Shown one piece after another: positions 17,501-29,500 of a stretch of 35,589 nt of DNA (positions are counted from its first letter, which is position 1; each line of letters begins with the position of its first letter). Below the pieces are notes generated by a model, which saw only the letters and a program-made list of their open reading frames with translations, was not told the DNA's origin and ran no database searches. This DNA is from Klebsormidium nitens. Its lineage: Eukaryota > Streptophyta > Klebsormidiophyceae > Klebsormidiales > Klebsormidiaceae. The stretch spans positions 1-35,589 of the forward strand of contig DF237709.1 of the NCBI GenBank assembly GCA_000708835.1, written 5' to 3'. The position numbers and the translations under genes were made by a program.

Positions 17501-20500
17501 TCTAAAGTTCACGTCATCAAACGACAGCTTCTTACTTTTTGGTCAGGTGTAGCATTGCTCACCGTTTCTCGTGAAACCGCCACCGCTCAACCCGGCCACG
17601 AATCCGAGGGTTTGCAGGAGCCCGGTTAGGTCCGAACCCGCCACCGCCTGCCTGACGGCCGCGGTCACTGTTCTGGCGTCGGTTAAGTTCAAATCCAGCG
17701 GCGCTAACCCGTCCTTGACGGCCGGTAGAGTACCGCCGGGCACTGTTACAGGCTCCGGAGCAGTGTAAATCGCGCTGCTCCGGTCCGTACCGGTCACTCT
17801 AACCGAGACGAAGAACACCCCAGGCGGCAGCAGGACGGTGACACTTGTCGCCGCGGTGGCTGACGTCAGCGGCAGGGGATCGCCGCCCGCTGACGTCACG
17901 ATCGCCGGCCGGTAGGAGTAGACGTACGTCAGCGACGGGTCGGGGGCGTGGGTCAGCCAGCCAGAGGCGGTTAGAGCGAAGACGAAGCCCCGGGGGGATC
18001 CCCCGACAGGCGCGACTAAGAGTCCGCCGTTGAAGGGGGGTAACGGGCCCGGAATTACCACCCCCCCGGTTGTGAGCGAGGTTTGTCCGTGAACTGTGAC
18101 GGTGCAGAGGAACCGGGGCTTGCTGTAGGGGGCGAGGGCGGACTTTGGAAGGACCAATGAACGGCCGCCAGCTGTAAAGAGAGACCGTTTGAAGGCGAAC
18201 GGGGTTTGTCTATTTGTGAAACAACGATTTGCGTTTCTTAGGGTTTGATTGGTCGTTCAGCTTTACTTGCGACGGGCCAAGTGCAAATCAAGTGCGATGG
18301 GCCAGAACTCCAATTTTGAGCAGAGAACTACATCCGACGAACACCGGATCCGAAACCGCTTGCCTTGAAGTGCCGTGCTCCTCAACGTATCCGGAAAATC
18401 CGAATCGAGGTAGTTCACATGGTAAAAAGGGAAGCAATTGTGTTCGAAGGCCTTGATCGTCAACTATACTGCTCGTCCTTTCGCCTGCTTCAGCTCTATT
18501 GCGCTATCTTGTGTACTAGTTAGGAAGAAGACGTTATTTCAGCCGCACGACTACTAAAAGTCAGGTCAGGAACTGTTCTTACATGAAGTTGTGGAATATA
18601 TTGTTCGACGAGCTCGATCGCAAAGCAGTCTCCGACTTGGAAGCAAGGCTCTCAGTGGTAGTCGTTCTCTTTTGAGTCCCGATGGCAAAAGACTGGAGTG
18701 TGAAAGGCAGCGCAAACTGGGCAAACGAAGTCGTTGAAAGTTCAACCGGCGCAGCTTAGATTGAAGATATAATCTCCTCGAAACTTAAGAAATGCCCGCG
18801 GGTCACTTACATGTCGTTTTGTTCGCCAAATTACCCAGACTCCCGCCACTCGTCTGCTGCCACGTGTACTTCGCTCCGGCCACCTCCGTTCCATTCCTCT
18901 GAGCGGAACACTCCAGGACGGACGCTTCCGAACCGTCGAAAACCGCCACTTGAGCAGACGGCTGCCCAGCTTCGACGATGTAAACCATAGCACTCAGCTC
19001 CTGAGTTTCCACTGCGTTAACCGTAACCCCCCGGAGGGTCAGTGCCTCACGAGAAACTGCCACGTGGAAGAGGTACCCGCCCACTGGGAGCGCGCCAGCT
19101 GGCACAAGGAGAGTTTCGTTGCTGACCGTCAAGAGAGCCTGAACGGAATCCGGGCAGCTCACAACGGAACCGGACAGAACCTCGCAGCTCCAGGTGTAGC
19201 GGACAAGGGGAGTCGCCTCGGTTTGGACCGGGTTGAGGGATAGGTTTAGCGGCTGGTCTGCAGGGAGGGTTTGAATAACCCCTCTGCTAAACTGCAGCTC
19301 TGCTAAAGCGGGAAGTCCGACCATTACCTCCACTGTGTCTGAGACGGTTAGCTCTGGGTAACCGGGGGTTATCGCGGTTAACCGGATGCCGTAACCCGGA
19401 CCCGCTGCTAGAGTGCCCAAGGGAAGGGAAAGGGTGGGGGTCGTCTGAGCGGCTAGGAGGGAAGCGTTAAGAACCGGCCCTGAAAACTGGGTCCAGGTTA
19501 ACACTAACCGAGGCGGGTTCCCAAGAGTGCCATTGAACCCCGGGGTGGTGTTGAGGCAGGTTAGGTCTGGGAGCGCGATGGTCGACTCGATAACCAGGTT
19601 CCGGTTCGAGGCGACCACCTTCCGCCGGAATCCGCTAGGGCCCGGCGGAACGGAGATGGTGACGAGCGGAATGGGGGCGGCGCTCGAGATCATGGTCGTC
19701 GTAGCCACGCCGGAAGCGCCGAAGGGGTCGGTTACGCTAACCGAGAAGGTGTAAACCGCCCCAGGAACCAGGGTTCCGGCCGGAAGATGGACCACCGGTT
19801 GGGAGGAATCGTGGGCGGCAAAAAGGGCGACCACCGCCTCTGTATTCGCCTGGGACTGGACGCCGAAAACAAACGAAAGCGTCGGGTTGAAGGCCCCTCG
19901 CGCGCCAGAAGCGTCGAGGGTGAAGCCGTGGCAGACCCCCACGTTACCCGGGGCGGTTAGGGACGGGGTTAAGGAAGCCGGGGTGGTTAACTGAGTCGCC
20001 AGGATGGGGCATACAGTGCGCGGGAGAGAAGCCCCCACCCCGGTTATCGCCCCCGGAAGAAAGTCAAGCGCGTCAGAGCCGTTGAAAGCACCGAGAAGAC
20101 CGCTCGGTACATTAGCTCCGGTCACGATCCGTAGGGTCTTTTCATCTTTCCAAAAGCACGCCGCTCCCGCACCGAGCGCCGCCAGTTCGGGGGGGGCAAA
20201 AAGCCCGGCGCAGGACCCCCCCAAGGCGGAACCCAACAGCCCCTGCTGCGTCGCGCTGTCAAAGCTGACGATCAGACTAGAACCGGAAGCACCGGTGCTG
20301 ACGTCAGCGATCTGGACCGGCGCGGGCGGTCCGACGGTGACCGCGAAAGGGCTCCCTCGGACATCGGTTGAGTTGACGGCTACTCGCAAAACGTAGTTAC
20401 CGCTAACCGGGGGTGTAACTCCGAGGGACAACGTGTCCTCGACTTGGGGGTTAAGGATTCCCCCCTCGGCCGGCCCCCCTACGACGGAAACGGCCTCAGC

Positions 20501-23500
20501 CCCCTTTGGCGTGATTAACGTGACGTTGAAGCTGGAGAGATCCGCCGACGTTGGGTTACCAAACGCATCCCTCACGACCAAGGTTAGAGTAACCCGGTTC
20601 CCAACCAAGCTAACCGGGGACCCCATAAGATAAGTAGGCTCGGCTGCTGCGGCGCCCGGTACGACCTTAACCCGGGTTACGCTCCCAGGCACGACCAGAC
20701 CGGTGGAGTCGTCGGTTACGGCCAGATTATACAAACCGGGGGCGGTTACGACGAACCGACCCTGGTAGAAGTCGCCGCCACGTGGCGGAACGCTGGGGAA
20801 GCTCGCAGTAAACGCGCCACGTGTCAGGGTTACGGTGTAACCCAGATCAGGGCGCTGGTACGGGTTACCAAACTCGTCTGAAGCGAGGATGGGGAAAGTG
20901 GAGCTGACGCCAGCAGTGACGGTTTTGCTGACGTTTGCGACGGCGAGGTGGGCCGGGCTGAGGGGGCCTGTAAGGAGGCGACACGTGGCATGATGCTGGG
21001 GAAAAGTATCCCGCACATCGTTTTCGCTAAGGGACCTCCTTGTCATGTCGCTTCCACAAGACGTCCCTGAAAGGTACCCTCGACGCTCGTGTTCATGTAA
21101 GGACGCAAAGGCGATAGAAACGGACGGATTCGCGAGAATAAATCCTGGATTGGCTTTCGTGAAGCAGAACTCCGAAATTTCTACCTTCTGCATTGGGTCA
21201 TCGTAAGCAGTAACGGAATGTTAGCTCGATTTCGCAGGGGCCAAAAGTGGAGGCTCTCGACCAGCATGGTCCTGCAGAATGAAAATAACATCTACTATCG
21301 ACTCAAGCGAGCGACAACACTGAATAAAGAAAGGGGACAGCTTTGGACGTCATTGTCTAGTTTCTCGGCTGAATTTTGGCGGCTTTCGCCTTTTCTGTAC
21401 TGTGGGGCGCAGAATCTGTTTACGTTCCCAGGTTCCCAAGCATTGCAGTCTACTTTGACAGCCACGAAGATAAGCGGATGAAGTGTTGAGAAGGCACGGT
21501 CTTTTGAAAGATTGACGCACTTGCCCAGACACAGCTTTCAAGCATAGAGCCAAGGCAGACTGAACATATCGAGTCGACCAGGCCGACCGGGCACAGTACC
21601 CGTTTGTAATTCTCTGCGTTCAAATTGATAGCGCCGACTTAAAGCTGACAAATGCAGTTGCATCCACGAAGTAGAAGCTCACCGCTGACAATTGTGACGT
21701 TCTGTTGTGCGAGAGTGGCACCCTGTGACGTCACCCGCAGCAGGAAGGTTCCTGCCAGCGTCGACAGGACCGCACCCCGGTACGAACCATCGGGTGACGC
21801 TGTCGGGACGTCAGCAGAGGGCTGCAGGAGGACGAGTCTGATCAGGGCGCTTGAAGTCCAAACATCACGGAGCGTGCATTTGCGATTTTGATCTCGCCCA
21901 ACTGACTTGCGACAGCTTTTCTGAAGCAGTGAAGGCTCTCATAACCCTATCGCAGGGTTCCGAAGATGCTAGTCTCCCATCTACAGTTGGAACGTTCTCG
22001 AAGCTGGCTGATTCACCGTTACATGTTACTAGCCAATCAAGGAATCCGTGCAGGTTGACTGAAGATCAAGTCTGCCGTTGTATCTTTTACGATCACAGAA
22101 GCGAAAGCAGATTAGACGGCCTCACATCAACCCGTTTCGCATACTAAGTCAAGAGCAGTGATTTGAGCAATTTGTGATAATGGGGGATCAGGCAAAGGGG
22201 GCCTCGGCACAATCCTGAGGGCAAAACGATGGCGAATCAGGCAAAGATAAGCTGACGATACAAAGTGAAAGCCGCAAGAATGCCTGAATGTAATTCGGGC
22301 ACGACCGAAGTGTAAGCGGCACTTGGTAGCATGTCTCCAATCTCGGCATCTGACCGTCGCTAATAAAAATCTCCACATCGTTCCATACTCAGCGCCTTGG
22401 AGAGAAGCTAAACAAGGTTTGAAGCCGAGAGCCTCAACCGAAAAGGCTGCTTACCGGCGCCATGTCAGGGGGAGTTGTCTGCACGAATTGAACCGTCAGC
22501 GGATCCGGGCCGTCGAGAGTGGCGTTCCGCAGGTTTCCGTTGCCGTCGTACAGCCGCACGGTGTAGGCCAGCGGCATTCCGGCGGTCCCTTCCGCTGACG
22601 CCAGAAGGACCGTTGATGACGGATCGAGCGGGCCTGCGGGAAAAAGTAATGTTCTCTCCCCTGGCCTTACGTTCGTTTGATGAAAGCAGTGTCGTGTGGA
22701 CAGAAGCTCAGGGGGTCGACGGCGCCTTTTTAATCCGCTTACAGGTGTCAAGTAGGAAAGATCATTCGGTTAATTAGAGTTCTCTTGTGGTTTGTCCCAT
22801 CCGCTGCAAAATCAAAGGTTTCCATAAAAACGTCGTCAATCTTTTCCTTGTTGTTAGCTGAAAGCATTCCGACTTACAGCAATAGTCGGGATGTACAAAC
22901 TTCGTGTCGCAAGGACGACCAGACAACGATCACAAAGGACCGGTTTCCCGTATATGGTTTTAGGAATCTGAAACCTTGCGACTTGGACTCACCTGGAGGG
23001 ACCTCAAGTGTAAAGTTCTTAACCGCCCCGCCATTAACCGCGTAGCTAACCCCATAGCGCCCCGCCCGCCGCACGCTTATACTCACACCCACGGCCGTCC
23101 GCCCGGAGTCGTTTCCAGCCGTCTGAACAATGAAATCCGCCGGACCCAGACCGGCCACGTGGCACTCCACCGTGAACGGAGCTGGGGAGAAGGGAACGTC
23201 ACGCGACTGGGCGTCTCTTGCCACGATAAACAGCCTGGTAGGACCAGAACCGACTGGTAGGCCGACAAGAATATCGGTTATATCCTGCCCGGTAGAATCA
23301 ACCGCCACAGACGTGGACGTATTCACATTGCTGGCAGAAGCCCAGACGGTAAGGCTGACGGGCGCCGATGTGAACGCCTTCCCGTCAGAGTTGACCGACG
23401 CCGCCAGGGTGACGTTTCCGCTCGTTTCGGGGGGGAGAAAATCCACCCGGACCAGCCCCCCCGGAAGAGGAAGAACGGTCGCGTTACCAGTAACGGTGGC

Positions 23501-26500
23501 CCCAGGAGTGGTAATTGTCGCAACTAGAGAAGCGAGCTGCAGGGTGTTGACGGTATTCCCCTGAGAGTCGCTTGCCTGGACGAAGAAGTACGACAGAATT
23601 CCGCCCACGGCACCGGAATCGACGGCCGGACCGAAAGCCACACCCTGGTTTGGGTCGAAGTAACCCGCCTCGACAGCGATCTCGAACGGCTTCCCCGTCG
23701 TGACGTCAGCGATCTGCTGGGGGCTGACGTCTGAACTGGCGACAGGTAGCGAGACCCGGAGGATACCGGAAGTGGGGGGGGCGAAAGTTACCGAGTAACC
23801 AGAGCCGTTGACCGTCGGGGTTAGGGTGGGGTTTGGAACTGGGATCAGAATTCTCTGGTGGGTCGTGTGGTTGTAATGGAGAATGGAAAGAGAGGGGAGG
23901 AGGGTGGTCGTCGGGGCGAGGGCGTTGCCGAACGAGTCCTGCAGAAATCCCGAGTACGAGATCATAAACGGCTTGTGCGCTTCCGTAACACTGCATCTCT
24001 AGTGACAGAAAGTGTGCCACCTTTTGAGTTTCAAGCAGGTTTGATCGTCTAGAGCAACCTGCGTTGAATCAGTCGAAGATGCCCAAGCTCCCGTTTGAAG
24101 GTAGTAGCGAAGTCGGCGCACGAAGCTTTCCAACTCTTCGTGCGCAAAGCGCGTGGTTTGAGGGCGAAGTACACGAACCGAACACAATACAAGCAGGTGA
24201 TTACTGTCCACAGGAACAATCAGAGGAGCATGTATCAAAAGCAATCTGACCGTTCGGTTCAGAATGAAAAACGCCTCTAGCTTCTCTTCAACGGTGCAGG
24301 ACACAGGATGACTAACAAGCAGTCGCTCTGTCGCGCCTTTTAGTAAGATGGACAGAAAGACCCACCAAGGTACGAGTTTCAAGTGCTGGAAAGGAAGTGC
24401 CAAGTCCCCGACGCTCCCTGTGAGCGAGATGCTCGGTTCAAAGAGCCAAACAGCAAGAGAAAAGAATCATCGTCCCATCAATCGCTGAAGTCGCTGTAAA
24501 TGCAAACAATTCGAAGTCTCAAAAATGACTGACCTTGAGATAGATGGTCAGTCGCTCCGAATTCCCCGCAACCAGATACGGCTTGCCGTTCCAGTCCAGG
24601 GAACTCCGCCCCGGGTCCAATTCTCCGGGGACCACTTGCACGTCCAACCGACCGTTCGAAACAGTCTGCCCGGCCAGCTGTATCAGCACGGTAAACTGCC
24701 CAGTAGACATGAACCGGAGCGGCAGTACGAACCGCCCGTTTTGCGCGAACGTCCCGTTGGGGATAGGCGATGCGCCGAGGGGCATAGGAGCCGCGCCGTT
24801 GCCGCTGCTTACGGCCGCGGTGAAGACGGTCAACGTGTCGTCATCCACGAGGTTGCCGTTGGAATCAACGGCCAGGATCTCGACCGCTGCGATCGCGCCA
24901 GCTGTCACCGTCAGGGACGACGGCCCAACCACGGAGCTCCGTGCCACGTCAGCAGGTCCAAAGGAGGCATAACCGGCGAATATAAGCGCCTCGCCGTTGC
25001 GCATAAGCTTTACTTGGAAGGGCCCCGGTTTTAACACCGTGAAGTTTGCCCGGTAGAGCCCCCCGCCCACTTCCGCCAACTGGGCGCCCGCATAAGTGCC
25101 TCCGTCCGACGCCAGCACGGCATACGCTATCGCCGTTCCGTTTCCGGTGTCAGTCGTGTTCCGGCCGGAACCGTGCACGAGCTGCACGGAGAGCCCCAGC
25201 GGCGCCCCTGCCGGAGCCACTGGTGACGTCAGAGTGACGTCAGAGGCGTCCGATCTGCCCGGGAAACGGACCACGCTCCGGTTGAAGCTGACGGCGCCAC
25301 CTGTCACGCTCACAGCGAACGGCGAACCGCGGATCTGCTCGCCGCCCCGCGAAACGGACACCCTCAGCTGCCCCACTCTCGGAGGCGTCCGGAAGCTGAC
25401 GTCATAGGTGCCATCCCCGTTGTCGGCGACCCCAGTCGCTCGCCACGTGGCAGGGCTGCCGACGTCAGCGGTCGAGATTGTGACGTCGAAAACGGCGCCG
25501 CCCCTACCGACTGGGTTTCCAAAGGCATCTGTCGCCAGGATTTTGAATTGGGCTGTGCTAGAAAGGAGCAAAGCGGGGAGGGATCCCCCGGCTTCGTCTC
25601 TGCCGACCCCGGGACCGAACGCCGTGCTCTGATTGGCCGCGACGCTGCCAGCCTGGACCCACGTGCCTCCGTAGCCGGGGATTGTGAACGGTTGGCCGTC
25701 GATCTCAAAGGAAAGTAAGCCCGCGCCAGTCCCTGAAGGCAGGTAGCTCCCGACCCATACCTTACGGGCTTCGTCATAGGCTATCGACGTTGCCGCGGCT
25801 GAAGGGAAAACGCCGAGGGAGACGTTGGTGGGGGGCGCGGCGGAGTTGCCATAAGCGTCCCGGGCTATGATAAGCACCTCGGTGTATTCGCCGGCGAAGG
25901 CGGAGGCCAGCCCGCTCCCGAGGACGGTCGTCTGGGTGACGTCAGCAGGGGCCGACGTAACGTTCCAGGAGAGGGGGGGCACAACGTCCACGAGCCCGCC
26001 GCTTTTGAGCGACCCACGAAGGGTGTAGAGGCCCGCTATGGTCGCCTGAACGGTGACGAGGAACGAAACGGACGGGAGACCGCTCGGCTGGACTCTAACA
26101 ACGGACGCAACAGAAGCGACCGCCTTTCCGGGCCCCGTTACAGTCACCGTGAGCTCGTCCAGGGCTTGGAGCATAGAGTCCTGCGGGTTGCCTTCCGCAT
26201 CACGAGGCCCGACCGAAATCGCCATTCCGCTTCCGGCCGGAACGCTCGAAACGTTCGCCGAAAGAACGGTTCGTTCCGCCACCGAAGGGCCGGAATACGC
26301 GCCGGTCACCAGCACCCCCCCTCCCGGCCCCGTGATTTGACCCCCCCCCAGCAGTTGGACGTCCAACTCGTACCCCCCGGTTCCGTTCACGCCCCGCACG
26401 AAGCTGCACCGGTACGTACCGTTCGCTTCTACCGGGCACGCCCGGTTGGCGAAGGCGGCCGGGCCGTCAGGCTGCGCCATGGAAAAGCTGACGGCGTCAG

Positions 26501-29500
26501 GGCCGTTGCCGTTCAGTAACGGCGTGCCGTTCTGGTCGACTAGCGTTACGTCGAACCAGGTCGAGTCCCCGACTGGTCCTGGAGAAAGTCCCGGGCCCTC
26601 GGCTAGGCTGAGGTCAGCAACCGGGGGCCCGACCGTTGCCGGGTCCGTCACCGTTACTGTTGACGGGCTACCGCCCACTAATCGGGAGTTTATATGGGCG
26701 GTGATTTTGAACTGCTGACCTGGTTGAATGGAGGGAGAAACAGTGTAGGCGAAGGAAAGGGACGTGCGATCGGGGGAGGAAACCGGGACGCCTTCGAGGG
26801 AGACGGTTTTGAGGGGGGCGTTAGTCGTTGCGTTCGTGAAGGCGATCGTGACGTTGAATGGGTCGAGAAGCGCCTTGTTGCCGAAAGTGTCATAGCCCTA
26901 CAGAAGAAGCAAAGCATCTGGTTAGAAGCAAGTACAAGCGGTATCCAGTGCTCGAAGGAACTTTCAGCCGTTTGGTTCCAGCTCAAATGACGAGGACTTC
27001 AAGGCCAGTAAAGAGGACCTGGAGAGCAATCAAAATCTCGAGCTGGGGCGTTGAGCCGCTTCCTTACATGGCAGCACTAGCCGTGACCAAAGCCATTTTC
27101 GTGCTAACGGAGCTAAACGAAACGAGCATACGAAAATTCCGTTTCCGGGCCGCTATTGTGGTCGAAGCAGAACGTCGCTTCAACAGGCCTTGCTTGTACG
27201 AGCTGCGGTCGAGTCTTGGGCCGTACAGCCCCGTTTCTTAAAAGCTTCAAAGGTTGTTACAGACGAAGGCGGGGCTCTTTCCAAAGCACAAATTACAAAG
27301 CTCAAGGGCCACCCGAGGTCAAGTCTTCGCATTGAAACTGACTTGGGAACCAGATATTTCCGATGCATATTGGGAAAAGTTATCGAGCTTTCGAAGTAAG
27401 CAGTTTAGACCAGCCTCTCGGCTTCACTGAAGCTAGCCTCAAGTGCGTAAAAGGTTGCTCGCAGAAACATCTTCGACCCCGTTTCTGCCGTCCTTTGCGG
27501 CTGAGACTCACGAGAAAAGGAGCTCCACAGCGAATGCGCTCCGGAAAGGCAGTCTGTCCATACCGATTAACGTGGATTGGAGCTGACACAGTACCTTACA
27601 CGCCAGCATAGGAGATCTTCAACCTTCAAGTGTTAAAACGTACGACCACGTTCTGACGAGTCAACAAGAGCCCAAGAAGATGTATGGAAGTTTGGACACA
27701 AACAGGAAATCGCTAGCTCGCGACCGAAAGCCTCTTCGTACGTTGGTCCGACTACAGGTTCGTCGAAGATTCTACCTTTTATGATTTCCGTTGTCTTTGT
27801 GACTAGAATCTTGTTTGAAATGGTCAGGAAGGCGTTTCGAGAGGCAGCTCACCAGCAAAGTGAAGCGCCCCCGGCCTCCCACCAAAACCCTCGCCAAACC
27901 CGCGCCCCACGCGAGCGACGTCGCCGGATCCACCGGCCCCGCCGTTACCGCCTGACGGACCAGACCGTTCCCAGCCAGTCCGTTTCCGCTCGTTCCGTTG
28001 ACCTCCGTGAACAGAACGCCGGCTTTCGTCACGGCGAAGTTGGCGAAGTACTTTCCGCTGGGCGGATCGAAGCGGACGTCTAGAGGGTTGGAGAATGAGT
28101 GCACGGGGAAGTCTTCGGGGAAGAAAGTGGCGGAGATTCCGGCTTGGATTGGCGCGAGCGGAAAGCCGTTGTTGTTGACCGGGGAACCGAATGCGTCCCG
28201 GGTTTCGATGACAGCAACCTGAAATGGAACACACTTCTATTAGGACCAAGATCTATCTCTTCGTATTGGCCACCGTTCATCGAAGGTGGACAATGAAACC
28301 TGAAGCCTCTTGCTTGAAAACGACTTCAAGATACAGAACTTTCTGTATCATATTTTCGTTGCTGTTGACCGGGGAACCAGATGCGTCTCGCGCTTTGTTT
28401 ACAGCGACCTGCGAAGAAAGAAAAGGTTAAGGCCAGAATAACCCGCGGAGTTGTCTTGCCGCTGTTTTCCTGCTTCGCTTTCTGCAGCTTCGATCGAAAG
28501 TTTAACAGAACACGCCTTGTGACTGGTTGGCTTTTGGTCCCGGGGACTCCATTATCCAGTAACGAAGGGATCTGAGAGGGACAAGTTATCGTGCAATGGG
28601 TCAAACTGAGAGCGTTTCTCGTTATATGGCCCACAGGAATGAACCACTGGCAAACGGCGTGACCAAAAGATGCGCAACGATAAGAACGACGACTGCCTTT
28701 ACGACATACATGAAGAAGCGCTTTCCTTTGTAGTATTCGTTGTTGCCCAAAGTAATCCGAATCTTTGAGACAGGAGGGTTCAAAGAGGTTTGACACACTT
28801 TCGAAAGAGCGAAAATACAGTTTCCGGGATGGAAGCTCTCGCGACTAAAAGGAAGTGGACGTCGGAAGTTTTAGCAGATGGAGCCAGATATCTCTGAATG
28901 AGATCAAAAACGCATAACTGTATCAACTCAACGATCAATGCGCAAGCCAGCTTCAAACAATCTGGAAACCCTGAATGGGGAAGCCCTCAGCTCTGCTTCT
29001 TTCTAGGAGGTATGACTTTACGTCGCCTCTCGCATGTTCCATTGAAACATAAGTAGCGAGTAAGAGAAGCGCAGCCCCACCTCAAACGAGTTGCTAGCGA
29101 TCAACGGCTCTCCATTCGCTGCCGCATACACGACGGTCTGATCGAACGCCACGTGGCCCTGCGTCACGTTGACGACCATCCTCCCCCCGGGCACATCTAC
29201 GCCCCCTAGTTGCACCACGAGACTGTACAGAAGCGCCCGGTACGGTACGAACCGGGCGAGAACGGTCCCGTTCCCAAAGTCCACAATGGAGGTTTCGGAG
29301 GCTGGGGTTAAGCCCCCGGTTTGGTTAACCGGCTCCGGGTAAGCCTCGAAGCTAAGCGCGGGTTCGCCGGGCACTCCTTGGCCCGGACCGGGGATCCCCC
29401 TGACGTCACATAGGGTTATGGCGAGCTGGTACGAGTGCCCGGTAGAAAGCACCGGGGGACCACGCGCCATTTGGACAAGATCGAGAACGGAGACGCTGCT

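Noticed and set aside
23815-23845. GGGGTTAGGGTGGGG, telomere-like
   Set aside because: It is a single occurrence inside a coding exon and is explained by the codons there, so it is not a telomeric repeat.
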